Shown here: positions 14,963 to 23,987 of the stretch, piece by piece
Layout: every line of letters starts with the position of its first letter
Position numbering within the stretch: position 1 is the stretch's first letter
Origin: JBFFSQ01 sp041572275
Lineage (GTDB): Bacteria > Pseudomonadota > Gammaproteobacteria > SZUA-229
Direction of reading: 5' to 3'
DNA: 29,094 bases
Assembly (NCBI GenBank): GCA_041572275.1
Contig: JBFFSQ010000015.1
Location: 1 to 29,094 of the forward strand
Notes under the pieces: model-generated
What the model was told of the DNA's origin: nothing
Databases searched by the model: none
What the model saw: the letters and a program-made list of their open reading frames with translations, nothing else
Position numbers and translations under genes: made by a program

Positions 14963-16147
14963 ATGAAAGCAATAAAAAGTCTAGCCCCTGTTCTATTCCT
15001 GGTATTTCTGGCAATTTTTGTATTTAGACACTTCGATCAATTGTCTTCAGCTATCAGGAATGCAATTGTTTTTCTGCCTTTTCTACTGGTACTGCTGGTA
15101 TCGGGCCTGTCTATTCATTTTAGCCGCAGTCGTTTGTTTTTTTATGTGTTATTGCTGATTATGACCTATCTGGTGCTCAGTCAGGTTGGTGTTGCTCAGC
15201 AACTGAGTTACGGTGTTTACACAGTGCTAATGCCGGTATTAATGTGGTTGATCACGGTTTTACCCGAACGTGGTATTTTTACTGTGCGTGCGTTGCCCGG
15301 TTATATCATTCTTTTGGTTGCCATTGTTATGATGGTTCTACTCAAGCTCACAACACCAATGTGGGTAGCAGATCTGATTCTAAACGACTGGTTACCGTCA
15401 CGATATTTCGATTGGACACCGTTACCACAAACCGCACTTATTGTTTCAACGGTTGTTTTCATTTACCTGCTGGTGCTCAGCTTTCTCCAACCATCAACGC
15501 ATCGGGCGGCTGGTCTGGGCATTTTTGTCATGCTATTGGCTGAATTACATATTGGGGCTTTCAATGCCGGTGTCAGTGTTTTCAGTAGTGCTGCATTTTT
15601 AATGTGTTTATATGCAGTAATGCAGGAATCATGGCGCATGGCTTATCTCGATGAGTTGACTGAATTACCGGCACGTCGAGCATTGCGTGAAAAGTTCCAG
15701 AAAATTGGTGGTTTGTACACAGTGGCAATGGTCGATGTTGATCACTTTAAGAAATTTAATGATACCTATGGTCATGATACCGGTGATGCTGTTTTGCGTA
15801 TGATTGCCGGCAAGCTTGGGAAGGTGACCGGTTCGGGTAGTGCCTATCGTTATGGTGGTGAGGAATTTACGTTGGTATTCAATGGCAAAGATCGTGAACA
15901 GGCATTGCCTCATCTGCAACAGTTACGTGAAATCATTGCAAATTCGCCTTTTGTGATCAATCGTGAAGATCGACGACAGCATGAGCGTAAATCAGCTCAG
16001 ACAAGAAATAAAACCGTAACGGTGACAGTTTCGATTGGCGTCGCTGATTCCAGTAAGGATAGTGGTTCTCCCTGGGATGTGATGAAATCAGCTGATAAGG
16101 CGTTGTACCGAGCTAAGAAAAAAGGACGCAATTGTGTCTGCAGCTGA
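14963..16147 (+). CDS. Membrane-bound diguanylate cyclase (GGDEF domain)
   Basis: The N-terminal 220 residues contain about seven hydrophobic segments, so the protein has a membrane sensor. A GGDEF domain follows from DELTELPARRALREKF (about 230). Key motifs are VDVDHFKKFNDTYGHDTGD (about 255-273) and RYGGEEF (about 296-302); the GGEEF signature is intact, so synthesis of cyclic di-GMP from GTP is expected. The product-inhibition site (RxxD five residues upstream) is absent: that stretch reads VTGSGSAY. A charged insert (EDRRQHERKSAQTRNK) precedes VTVSIGVAD. There is no EAL domain. The gene stands alone. Confidence 0.93.
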   Translation: MKAIKSLAPVLFLVFLAIFVFRHFDQLSSAIRNAIVFLPFLLVLLVSGLSIHFSRSRLFFYVLLLIMTYLVLSQVGVAQQLSYGVYTVLMPVLMWLITVLPERGIFTVRALPGYIILLVAIVMMVLLKLTTPMWVADLILNDWLPSRYFDWTPLPQTALIVSTVVFIYLLVLSFLQPSTHRAAGLGIFVMLLAELHIGAFNAGVSVFSSAAFLMCLYAVMQESWRMAYLDELTELPARRALREKFQKIGGLYTVAMVDVDHFKKFNDTYGHDTGDAVLRMIAGKLGKVTGSGSAYRYGGEEFTLVFNGKDREQALPHLQQLREIIANSPFVINREDRRQHERKSAQTRNKTVTVTVSIGVADSSKDSGSPWDVMKSADKALYRAKKKGRNCVCS

Positions 16148-16168
16148 AAGCAATATCAGTACAGAGGA

Positions 16169-16996
16169 TTAGTCGTTGGTCTCTAGCGTAATGTCATAGC
16201 CACCAAACTTGCGAATATTCAACACACCGGTATCAAGAATTAAATACTGACCTTTAATGCCCTGTAATGTGCCGCTTACGTTCGGGCTTTTGTCAAAGTT
16301 AAAGGATTTGACCTTGACTGGGTATGTCTCCACAGGGTAGTGAATATCAACGGGCTGTTCATTGTGTAAATAGTGAATGGCATCACCACCTTGTTGCTGT
16401 ATCACTGCCTTGAGTTCTTGTTCACAACTGGAAAACAGCTCATCTCGTCTAGCAGCTAAATTCACAGTATCCGGTCTGCCTTTGAGCATGCGTTGCCAGC
16501 TGGTTTTGTCTGTGACATGGTTTTTGATGATTACCTCGACCAGGCCAGATGTGAGTCGATCTTTGACCCGGAAGATCGGCAGTGCCTGTACTGCACCCTG
16601 GTCCATCCAGCGGGTTGGGATCTGGGTGCCGCGAGTAATACCGACTTTGATACTGGATGAGTTGGCCAGATAGACATAGTGATCAATGAAACAATTCCGC
16701 TTACCCCACTCCGGCTCACGGCAACTGCCATCAGCGTAATGGCAAAGTTCAGGTTTGATGATACAGCTATCGCATTGTGCCAGGGATTGAAAACAAGGGT
16801 AACAGTAGCCCTGACTAAAGCTTTTTTTAGTTGCTCGGCCACAGGCGATACAGTTGATAACGCCGCTATGGTGCAGGCTGATCGGCTGGCCGATCAGGGC
16901 ATTCATATCAACCTGGTTGTTGCCTATGGGTAATTGATATTGCACGGTCTCTTCGAGACGAGTGAGCATTTTTTGTATGTTGCCGGAATATTTCAT
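16169..16996 (-). CDS. DUF2797 zinc-finger protein
   Basis: Member of the DUF2797 family, 275 residues. A cysteine-rich region near residues 46-100 shows CIACGRATKKSF, CYPCF, CDSC and later Cys/His pairs, which look like zinc sites. It is followed by YVYLANSSSIKVGITR and PTRWMDQGA (about 106-135). That pattern recalls the GIY-YIG nuclease core, but I cannot show catalytic residues and the match is an inference. The C-terminal part ends in a small beta domain (LQGIKGQYLILDTGVLNIRKFGGYDITL). It is convergent with the diguanylate cyclase. The role is unknown. Confidence 0.85.
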   Translation of the reverse strand: MKYSGNIQKMLTRLEETVQYQLPIGNNQVDMNALIGQPISLHHSGVINCIACGRATKKSFSQGYCYPCFQSLAQCDSCIIKPELCHYADGSCREPEWGKRNCFIDHYVYLANSSSIKVGITRGTQIPTRWMDQGAVQALPIFRVKDRLTSGLVEVIIKNHVTDKTSWQRMLKGRPDTVNLAARRDELFSSCEQELKAVIQQQGGDAIHYLHNEQPVDIHYPVETYPVKVKSFNFDKSPNVSGTLQGIKGQYLILDTGVLNIRKFGGYDITLETND

Positions 16997-17182
16997 AGCG
17001 GGATTTTCGCATATACAGAGCTGTGAATAAACGATCCTGGTAATTGAATAGACGTGGAGTCATTGGTCGTCATGTTAATTCAGGATGCTTAATCAAATGT
17101 TGCTGTGCAAGCATATCTTGCTTTTCTGCTAATATGACTATTTGATGGATTGTAGAGTGGCATTATTGAGAGAGGAGATTTT

Positions 17183-17524
17183 ATGCCTAATTTGATTATT
17201 GAGTTTTCCCGTGAGCTGGCCCGTGAGGACCAGATTCCTCTGATGCTGAAATCAGTCCATCAAGCGGCCATGGCGAGTGGTTTGTTTATTGAGAGTCATA
17301 TCAAGACTCGGGCCATAGCGGTTGATTATTATCTTACCGGCGGTACCAATGCGCCGTTCATTCATGCTCAATTACGTATTAAGTCGGGTCGAGATCAGGT
17401 ACAGAAAAAAGCACTCAGTGACTCTGTTTTACAGGCGATACGAGACCAGGGCTGGCCAGCGCAGGTCATGACTGTTGAAGTGGCTGATATGGACCCCTCA
17501 ACTTATGCCAAGTTTTCGTTGTAA
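17183..17524 (+). CDS. 5-carboxymethyl-2-hydroxymuconate isomerase-like tautomerase
   Basis: CHMI/HpaF-like member of the tautomerase superfamily, 113 residues (normal length). After removal of Met the N-terminal Pro (MPNLIIEFSREL) is the expected catalytic base. HIKTRAIAVDYYLTGG and FIHAQLRIKSGRDQVQKKALSDSVLQ match the family's KxRA and GR segments. AGAGGAG gives a strong ribosome site. The other homoprotocatechuate pathway genes are not nearby, so its substrate here is doubtful. It begins the five-gene co-directional run to 20924; the next gene starts 18 bases later. Confidence 0.88.
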   Translation: MPNLIIEFSRELAREDQIPLMLKSVHQAAMASGLFIESHIKTRAIAVDYYLTGGTNAPFIHAQLRIKSGRDQVQKKALSDSVLQAIRDQGWPAQVMTVEVADMDPSTYAKFSL

Positions 17525-17542
17525 AGGTTAGTGTAGCGTTCT

Positions 17543-18262
17543 ATGGCAATTGATTATTCAATTATTATTCCCGCATATAACGAAGCACCCTGGTTGCCTC
17601 AAACCCTGGCTGCTATTCATCAGGCCATGACTGATGTGCCTATGACTGGAGAAGTTATTGTCTGCAACAATAATTCCAGCGATGATACGGCCGACGTTGC
17701 TGAATCGCTCGGAGCACAGGTGGTGTTTGAACCGCATAACCAGATTTCACGTGCACGCAACTCAGGAGCGGCGGCTGCTCACGGGCGTTATCTGATATTT
17801 ATTGATGCAGATACACTGATATCCTCAGCACTGTTAGTCGAGGTGTTGCATCACTTGTCTGAAGGAACGTGTCGTGCTGGTGGCTCGATAGTAGATGTTG
17901 ACTGCGATATGTCGAAGCCCGCTCGCATGGGGCTTGATCTATGGAATAGGTTATCTGTAAAGCTGGGCCTGGCTGCGGGCTGTTTTATATTCTGTCTGCG
18001 GGAGGATTTTGAGGTCATTGGCGGTTTTAGTGAGTCGGTGTATGCCAGTGAGGAAATCTGGATGTCCCGTGCCTTGCGTAAGATGGCCAAACGAAATGGT
18101 CAGTGCTTTTGTATTTTTGATCAGGCTCCTGTTGTATCATCGGGGCGTAAGCTGCAATGGTTTAGTACCTCCAGGCAGTTGCTATTGGTGATTATGTTAT
18201 CTTTGTTTCCCTTCCTGGTAAGGTTTAAACGATTTTGCGGTTTCTGGTATAACAGACCCTAG
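17543..18262 (+). CDS. Family 2 glycosyltransferase
   Basis: GT-A fold transferase, 239 residues. DYSIIIPAYNEAPWLPQTL (about 3-21) is the nucleotide-sugar entry; VIVCNNNSSDDTADVA, SRARNSGAAAAHGRYLIFIDADT (DAD metal/nucleotide motif about 92-94) and GGFSESVYASEEIWMSRAL follow in standard order. The C-terminus has one hydrophobic segment (LLLVIMLSLFPFLVRF), which may anchor it to the membrane. The family links sugars to lipids, proteins or polysaccharides; the acceptor is unknown. It is the second gene of the run starting at 17183. Confidence 0.92.
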   Translation: MAIDYSIIIPAYNEAPWLPQTLAAIHQAMTDVPMTGEVIVCNNNSSDDTADVAESLGAQVVFEPHNQISRARNSGAAAAHGRYLIFIDADTLISSALLVEVLHHLSEGTCRAGGSIVDVDCDMSKPARMGLDLWNRLSVKLGLAAGCFIFCLREDFEVIGGFSESVYASEEIWMSRALRKMAKRNGQCFCIFDQAPVVSSGRKLQWFSTSRQLLLVIMLSLFPFLVRFKRFCGFWYNRP

Positions 18263-18305
18263 TGTGTCACGTGAATGATGAATACTTAAAACGAGCTAAG
18301 CGACA

Positions 18306-19244
18306 ATGACGAAAAAGAATACCTATAAAGTCATACTCAGTAACCGGTTAGAGCAGGATATTGATCGAACGGATGTTATTAAAAAGCTGGCACTGCTATT
18401 CAAGGTGACTGAAGACAAAGCCACTCATCTGTTTAGCAAGAATGAAACAGTCATTAAACAGGATATTGATGAAGCCACAGCAAAAAAATATCAATTAGCT
18501 ATCAGTAAGACCGGCGCGCAAAGTCAGATTGTAAATACAGCAGCAGAGGATGATCTGGATCTACCAGTCATCGTTGAGTCGGTAAAGAAGATGGATGAAA
18601 AAAACCTGAGCCGAAAGCCCCAAACTTCGGGTCTTGATCATGCGCTGGGACGTGTTGGTCATGTGGATGTGGCCAAACAGTACAAACAGACAGAAGAGCT
18701 GAAAGTACTGGATAACTTTTCTGAGCAGGCCTATTGCCCCGAATGTGGCACCATTCGTGATGCAAAGACTACGCTATGTCATCATTGTGGTTATGATCCC
18801 GCCGCTAAACGACGAACATTGAATTCCAAGTTAATTAAACGGGGTGGCAAAGTATTGCTTGTCATGATTGTGTTGTCGGCAATGATCTATGCTGCCTGGC
18901 CTTTTTATAAGCAATATCAACACAAACAGCAGGTGCTTGAAGGTTTAAACCTGGCATTTGAAATACGTAATAGTATTACCCAGTTTATTCAGAGCAATAA
19001 TTTCTTTCCTAACCAGAATATTGATGCCAATCTGCCAAAACACATCAGTAATGAAATCATTGAGTCCATTGTTATTGGCGAAAACGCTTTGTTTACAGTG
19101 ACACTTCGCTCCGATGTACTGACTCCGCCTGGTTCCTATACGATTATATTCGAACCCAAAATGATGCGTGGAAAACTGGTATGGAATTGTATGCAGGGAA
19201 CTCTGCCAAATGATTATCGTCCAACTGACTGCCAGAATCCCTAA
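18306..19244 (+). CDS. Zinc-ribbon, single-membrane-span protein with C-terminal pilin-like domain
   Basis: Four parts are visible in 312 residues. Residues 1-75 form a small alpha/beta domain (TYKVILSNRLEQDIDRTDVI...). A zinc ribbon follows: CPEC at 144-147 and CHHCG at 158-162. One membrane span is at about 182-201. Residues 205-312 resemble the type IV pilin C-terminal domain: an amphipathic helix (LEGLNLAFEIRNSITQFI), FFPNQN, and the end GKLVWNCMQGTLPNDYRPTDC, which has the W-x-C...P..C disulfide pattern (Cys295, Cys309). No prepilin cleavage site exists, so it is not exported as a pilin subunit. By topology the ribbon faces the cytoplasm and the pilin-like part the periplasm. The pilin resemblance is my recognition and not a search result. 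Confidence 0.72.
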   Translation: MTKKNTYKVILSNRLEQDIDRTDVIKKLALLFKVTEDKATHLFSKNETVIKQDIDEATAKKYQLAISKTGAQSQIVNTAAEDDLDLPVIVESVKKMDEKNLSRKPQTSGLDHALGRVGHVDVAKQYKQTEELKVLDNFSEQAYCPECGTIRDAKTTLCHHCGYDPAAKRRTLNSKLIKRGGKVLLVMIVLSAMIYAAWPFYKQYQHKQQVLEGLNLAFEIRNSITQFIQSNNFFPNQNIDANLPKHISNEIIESIVIGENALFTVTLRSDVLTPPGSYTIIFEPKMMRGKLVWNCMQGTLPNDYRPTDCQNP

Positions 19245-19276
19245 TCGTTGAATAAAGACAGTATAGGATTAAATAG

Positions 19277-20275
19277 ATGAAATTAGCCGCTCGACATTGG
19301 CTGAGCACTCTCACTACAGTTGCTAGCCTGTTTGTGCTCACGGCCTGTGTTAATGGTCGCGATTCAAACGATAGTGAAAAACTGGTGCTGCAAGATCATT
19401 CATTAGCTAATAAAATCTGGGACGTGAAACAGAGCGCCTTTATTGAAAAAGGTGACCTGCTCGTGCAACTGGCTAAAAGCCGTTACCTGTTATTGGGTGA
19501 GAGTCACGATAATATCAGTCACCATCAGCATCAGGCTGATATTATTTTGGCTTTATACCAGTCTAAGCAGAATGCTAGTGTACACTTTGAAATGATCGAT
19601 GATCTTCAGGCCCAACAGTTTGATCTCGCCCAGATTCAATCAACAGCCCAACTGATTGAAGCACTCAATACGAAACAAGCAGGATGGGATTACCAGCACA
19701 TGTATCGCATCATTTTTGAGCAAACGCTTAAAGCCGGTTATGGTATACATGCGGCGAACTTAAGTTACAAAACAATACGCAAGATTTTTAAGGATGGTGG
19801 GGAATCTATCCCCGTTGACGTGCGACAGCTGATGAGTGAGGTGACGTTAACTGATCGTCAGCGTCAATCCATGGAAGAAGAAATCGTAGTGGGTCATTGC
19901 AATGTTATACATGAGGCTATGATTGCGCCGATGATGCTGACACAGCGTGTACGCGACTCGCGTATGGCGCTGAGTCTGTTAACCAGTGATGCTGACATTC
20001 GGGTGCTAATAGCCGGTAGCGGCCACGCACGTAATGATCGTGGTGTACCATTGTATCTACGTACACGTGACAAGACCAATCGGACATTATCCGTGGGGTT
20101 TATTGAGGTTGCCAATGACAATGACCGTGTGGCTGATTATTACCAGCGCTGGGATGATGAATCACTGCCGTTTGACTATGTCTGGTTCACCCCGCGCTTT
20201 GATCGAAAAGATCCCTGTGAGGGTTTGAAAGAGCGTTTAAGTCGTAACAGACAAGATCAAGCCGAAAGTAACTGA
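19277..20275 (+). CDS. ChaN-family haem-binding-like lipoprotein
   Basis: Lipoprotein of 332 residues; the lipobox LTAC puts Cys24 as the acylated residue. The ChaN/Tiki-type fold is shown by YLLLGESHDN (70-79), SVHFEMIDDLQ (the conserved Glu after the second strand, about 107), and IAGSGHARNDRGVP (about 242-256). ChaN of Campylobacter binds haem and is tied to iron uptake; other members are uncharacterised, so the role here is inferred. AGGAT precedes the start. It is the fourth gene of the run from 17183. Confidence 0.88.
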   Translation: MKLAARHWLSTLTTVASLFVLTACVNGRDSNDSEKLVLQDHSLANKIWDVKQSAFIEKGDLLVQLAKSRYLLLGESHDNISHHQHQADIILALYQSKQNASVHFEMIDDLQAQQFDLAQIQSTAQLIEALNTKQAGWDYQHMYRIIFEQTLKAGYGIHAANLSYKTIRKIFKDGGESIPVDVRQLMSEVTLTDRQRQSMEEEIVVGHCNVIHEAMIAPMMLTQRVRDSRMALSLLTSDADIRVLIAGSGHARNDRGVPLYLRTRDKTNRTLSVGFIEVANDNDRVADYYQRWDDESLPFDYVWFTPRFDRKDPCEGLKERLSRNRQDQAESN

Positions 20276-20318
20276 TTACCAGTTTTACACAGAAGTTAGC
20301 ACTGGATAAGAAAAAAAC

Positions 20319-20924
20319 ATGAAAAATTTCATTAAAAACTCATTATTTGGCGGCCTGGTCGTCATGCTTCCGATCGCCATACTTGGTTTTTTCTTCAAGT
20401 GGCTATTTAAAATGGTGACGGATCTGATTCAGCCGTTGACCGATCTGGCTTCACGAATCTACCCAGTGTCAGAATGGGTGGCCGATATTATGGTGATTGG
20501 CATCATTCTGCTGCTTTGTTTTGTGGTGGGTGTTGTGGTGAGGACCAAACTGGGTAATCTGCTGCATCGAATTTTTGATGACATTTTACATCATATGGCA
20601 CCAGGTTATCGTATGGTAAAAGAAGTCGTTGTACAGGTCTTCGGTAAATCTGAAAATTCGCCATTTTCCAATGGAATGGTCGCCCGCGTGCGTTTATTTG
20701 GTGAAGCATGTCCAACTGAAGTGACAGCCCTGGTAACGGATCATCATAGTGACGGCACCTATACTATTTTTATGCCTACTGGCCCAAATCCGACCTCGGG
20801 TAATATATTCCATGTGCCCGAATCACAGGTGATATTGTGTCCCGATATAAAACTCGATTCAGCTATGCGTACGGTAATTGCCTGCGGTGCGGGATCGGCT
20901 AAGTTATTTAAAGATGGCAGTTAA
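20319..20924 (+). CDS. DUF502 family membrane protein
   Basis: Protein of 201 residues. Two membrane segments are clear (about 8-28 with GGLVVMLPIAILGFFFKWL, and about 57-77 with VIGIILLLCFVVGVVV). A soluble part follows with GYRMVKEVVVQVFG, VARVRLFGEACPTEVTALV and FMPTGPNPTSGNIFHVPESQV, the last two being the strong signature of DUF502. Its function is unknown. It closes the co-directional run and is convergent with the next small gene. I see no distinct terminator in the 35-base space. Confidence 0.92.
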   Translation: MKNFIKNSLFGGLVVMLPIAILGFFFKWLFKMVTDLIQPLTDLASRIYPVSEWVADIMVIGIILLLCFVVGVVVRTKLGNLLHRIFDDILHHMAPGYRMVKEVVVQVFGKSENSPFSNGMVARVRLFGEACPTEVTALVTDHHSDGTYTIFMPTGPNPTSGNIFHVPESQVILCPDIKLDSAMRTVIACGAGSAKLFKDGS

Positions 20925-20959
20925 ATTATCAAAGAAGATTTGAATTTTAAATTATTGAC

Positions 20960-21256
20960 TTAGACCAGGGCTAACTGTCTGTCTTCTAGGTCGTCTTCAA
21001 TCAGTTGTTTTAGTAACTCTCGACAATGGGTGATTTCGCAGACGCCTTCAAACTTACAGCTAAGTTCCAGTTCTTTGACCGTTTCATCGTCCAGATCAAG
21101 CATGGCAACGAATGCAATTTCTTCCTTCTCCTGCTGTGATCGAGCCTGCTCCATTAATTCGATGGTGCTGAAGCCATCGATAAAGCGTTTACGAGCGAAA
21201 TACACGATTTTGTCGAAATCATACTGTCCCATGCAGCCAGGATTGTGATCGACCAT
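20960..21256 (-). CDS. Small acidic hypothetical protein, 98 aa
   Basis: Soluble, mostly helical acidic protein of unknown family. Segments are YDFDKIVYFARKRFIDGFSTIELMEQAR and CKFEGVCEITHCRELLKQLIEDDLEDRQ. Three cysteines and one histidine sit near the C-terminus (Cys-x4-Cys-x3-His-Cys), a possible metal site. A GGGGA precedes the upstream ATG, which supports that start over the one at 21232. The ordered charge pattern suggests a true protein; the function cannot be assigned. Confidence 0.7.
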   Translation of the reverse strand: MVDHNPGCMGQYDFDKIVYFARKRFIDGFSTIELMEQARSQQEKEEIAFVAMLDLDDETVKELELSCKFEGVCEITHCRELLKQLIEDDLEDRQLALV

Positions 21257-21419
21257 ACTTGCAAAATCCCCGAGAAATATCTATGTAAATCTAGTTATTA
21301 AGAATGTTTAACTTAGCTTGATTCCGAAGACCGTGAATTGATATTCATCAACTTGTTTTCGGGCGATTTGAGATAGCTGTAAAAATGTTAACTGTATCAA
21401 ACATAAGATGGCCCTTGTT

Positions 21420-22538
21420 TTACCTGAGCTGCAAGCCCAGCATGAGAATTTTATCCTTGCGATGGTAGCTCACAAGCTCACTGCCATATCCATTAAAATA
21501 TTTCAGGTATAAGGGCAGTTTGATGCCAAAAAAGGATACTTCCTTTCTAAGGTTCAGGGTGAAGCTATTGTTATCACCGGTATTGGCAATACCTGTGCGG
21601 TAAGTAAGCCAGAAACCCCGGGTGGGAAAATTGTTGATACCTGATGAGTGCTCTTTGCCAAGGGTCAGGCGTAAGCCATCATAGTCCTCTATGCGGGCCG
21701 ACACCGTCGGGTCCCAGAATATCTCATCTTCGATTTCACCCTGGAAAGGGCCGTCTTCAAAAAATGAGCGTAGATAGAGTTCACCACTGATACAGGACCA
21801 TTCGACGTAACGACAGTCTTCCTTGTTATTCACTTCAAACTGGTAGTTGAGAGACAGGTAGTCCCAGCCTCGACTGACATAATCAAGGGCGTAGACTCCC
21901 TGGTCATTGAAGCTGGCCAGGTTGTCGATAGACTGGCCATTTGATTCATGACCCAGGGCGAAATCAATACTGCGGTGTACGAAAAGCCCTGGGCTGAATT
22001 TGGGTTTTAGGTTGACCTGGTAATGCAGTTCCGGGTTATTTAAACGGTTGATGACCGGAGAGGACTCTCTGGATGCACCACCGGGTGTCCAGTAGAAGTC
22101 GAATTTACCGGTATAGGATAGATAAAGCTCGTTATTATGCTTGATGCTGTGGATCAGGCGTTCATCGCTGAGCCGGTATTTGAATGAATAATGTACCTCG
22201 AGTTGGGTATCATCGGTATCAGTTTCTGGTACATAGACAACATAGGTGGGCAGATAAGCCTGTAGTCTGACATCTTCATCCACCAATACATCATAGTCTT
22301 CGCGGATAATCGTTAAATTATCGATGTCGAGATGGCATTGTTGCTGATGGACTACACCATAGTGGATACGACCGTTAATACTGGCGCGACAGATAATCTT
22401 ACGGATGTCATCGACGAGCTCTTCTGATGGTACGAGTGATTCTGGTATCTCAGTGTCATTTGCGATCCAGCGTGGGCTGGCAGCAACTGACTGGCCTAGG
22501 AAACAGATTATGATGAACAGTGTTCGTACCGATAACAT
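21420..22538 (-). CDS. pldA: Outer membrane phospholipase A (OmpLA)
   Basis: OmpLA/PldA-type outer membrane phospholipase A1, about 372 residues. The chosen start MLSVRTLFIIICFLG gives a proper signal peptide cut before SPRW; the frame opens 13 codons upstream at a TTG. Active-site segment FALGHESNGQS carries the His and Ser (about 197 and 199). The segment equivalent to SRSWNR reads SRGWDY, so the usual Asn is Asp. Beta-strand pattern and a long extracellular-type insert are consistent with a 12-strand barrel. It hydrolyses phospholipids in the outer leaflet, as dimers activated by calcium in E. coli. The N-terminal 100 residues before the barrel are longer than in E. coli. Confidence 0.86.
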   Translation of the reverse strand: MLSVRTLFIIICFLGQSVAASPRWIANDTEIPESLVPSEELVDDIRKIICRASINGRIHYGVVHQQQCHLDIDNLTIIREDYDVLVDEDVRLQAYLPTYVVYVPETDTDDTQLEVHYSFKYRLSDERLIHSIKHNNELYLSYTGKFDFYWTPGGASRESSPVINRLNNPELHYQVNLKPKFSPGLFVHRSIDFALGHESNGQSIDNLASFNDQGVYALDYVSRGWDYLSLNYQFEVNNKEDCRYVEWSCISGELYLRSFFEDGPFQGEIEDEIFWDPTVSARIEDYDGLRLTLGKEHSSGINNFPTRGFWLTYRTGIANTGDNNSFTLNLRKEVSFFGIKLPLYLKYFNGYGSELVSYHRKDKILMLGLQLR

Positions 22539-22718
22539 ACAAGAGCTCGCAAACCTGGGTGGTTGGGAAATTATCAAAGCTATCTAATGATACAGGGCTT
22601 TGTGGCTTAAAAGAACGTTTCAGGGTTGGAACAGTTATGTGTCTGTGATCATTGATTTCAGTATGGATTCACGGTTCAATGATGAATTCTTCATCGAGCC
22701 AGAGACTCTCGTCGTTTA

Positions 22719-23357
22719 ATGTATCCGGTATTGTATTCTTTTCGACGCTGCCCATATGCAATTCGAGCGCGCATGGCCATAAAGTATGCAGGTCAATCTG
22801 TTTTATTGCGTGAAGTGATGTTAGCTGATAAACCGGCAGAGATGCTGGCCTGTTCACCTAAAGGGACAGTACCGGTACTGGTCTTTCCTGACGGACAGGT
22901 GATTGATGAAAGTCGTGACATAATGTCCTGGGCGCTGTCTCGTTATGACCCTGATCACTGGCAACTGCTGGATCCTGATTGCCGGCAGCAGGCTAATGAG
23001 CTGATAGATGTGAATGATGGCTCATTCAAGCAGTATCTGGATCACTATAAATATGCGGACCGTTTTCCAGAACACTCAGCTGAGTTTTATCGTCAGCAGG
23101 CTGAGGTTTTTCTGCAACGACTGGATCATCAGCTATCACAATATCGCTATCTACTTGGCGAACAACTGAGTGTAGCTGATGTTGCTATCTTTCCGTTTAT
23201 TCGTCAGTTTGCTTCTGTCGATCGGCGCTGGTTTGATGACAGTGACTATCAGGCACTACGGAACTGGCTGGATGACATGTTGGACTGGCCTTTGTTTACA
23301 GAGGTGATGCAAAAATACCCACGCTGGAGCTGTGTCGAAGACGATGTGCTGTTCTAA
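22719..23357 (+). CDS. Glutathione S-transferase family protein
   Basis: GST of 212 residues. The thioredoxin-like N-terminus shows SFRRCPYAIRARMAI with Cys11 at the catalytic position (CPYA, as in omega/beta-like or glutaredoxin-related GSTs), TVPVL with the cis-proline (about 51), and DESRDIM for glutathione contact. The C-terminal all-helical domain contains LLGEQLSVADVAIFPFIRQFA with the N-capping box. It probably performs thiol transfer or reduction. The stop codon overlaps TAAGG, the ribosome site of the ankyrin gene that starts 12 bases on, so the two are co-expressed. Confidence 0.9.
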   Translation: MYPVLYSFRRCPYAIRARMAIKYAGQSVLLREVMLADKPAEMLACSPKGTVPVLVFPDGQVIDESRDIMSWALSRYDPDHWQLLDPDCRQQANELIDVNDGSFKQYLDHYKYADRFPEHSAEFYRQQAEVFLQRLDHQLSQYRYLLGEQLSVADVAIFPFIRQFASVDRRWFDDSDYQALRNWLDDMLDWPLFTEVMQKYPRWSCVEDDVLF

Positions 23358-23369
23358 GGCATATAAGTG

Positions 23370-23987
23370 ATGGGACTCGGTAAGTATTTATACAGTCTCA
23401 GAACATATCTACTGATGATGATCTATCGCCATCCCTATGCATTTTATCTGCTATTGGCACTGCTAGTTTTCTGTGTCTACCTAATACTACCTTCCGATAT
23501 CGAGCATCGGGATGCCCGTGGACGTACTGCCCTGTATCTTGCCGCTGAGCAGGGACAACTAATTAAAGTAGAGGCTTTGCTGGCTCAGGGTAGTCAAGTT
23601 GATGCTCTGGATGATTGTCGTTGGACACCGTTTATGCGAGCCGCACAGAATGGTCATATCAGTGTTGTTAAACATCTGCTTGGCGCTGGCGCTAATATAA
23701 ATGCCGTCGATAAAGAGGGATATGATGCCCTTATCGCAAGCGCTATTACTTACCAGATTGATGTCATGCGTTATTTGCTGGAGCAGGGCATAGATCGAAA
23801 TGTTCAGGACTCGACAATGGGCTGGACAGCTATGATCTGGGCGGCTAAAGAAGGGCGCCTGGATATGGTCCAGTTGTTGATTGATCAGGGTGCCGATACC
23901 GGGCACAGGGATGGTTCAGGTAAAACAGCCTATGATTGGGCTGTTGAGAAACATCATGATGAGATTGCACAATTACTGGAATATTAG
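23370..23987 (+). CDS. Membrane-anchored ankyrin repeat protein
   Basis: Start at ATG 23370 (a GTG lies immediately before it); TAAGG overlapping the GST stop is the ribosome site. One N-terminal membrane span (about 22-42, FYLLLALLVFCVYLIL) is followed by four ankyrin repeats with the usual G-TAL--AA-G--V--LL-GA pattern: RGRTALYLAAEQGQ, CRWTPFMRAAQNGH, EGYDALIASAITYQ, MGWTAMIWAAKEGR and a final partial SGKTAYDWAVEKHH. Ankyrin repeats bind proteins, here probably at the membrane surface. The neighbouring GST is its likely partner by operon. Confidence 0.9.
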   Translation: MGLGKYLYSLRTYLLMMIYRHPYAFYLLLALLVFCVYLILPSDIEHRDARGRTALYLAAEQGQLIKVEALLAQGSQVDALDDCRWTPFMRAAQNGHISVVKHLLGAGANINAVDKEGYDALIASAITYQIDVMRYLLEQGIDRNVQDSTMGWTAMIWAAKEGRLDMVQLLIDQGADTGHRDGSGKTAYDWAVEKHHDEIAQLLEY

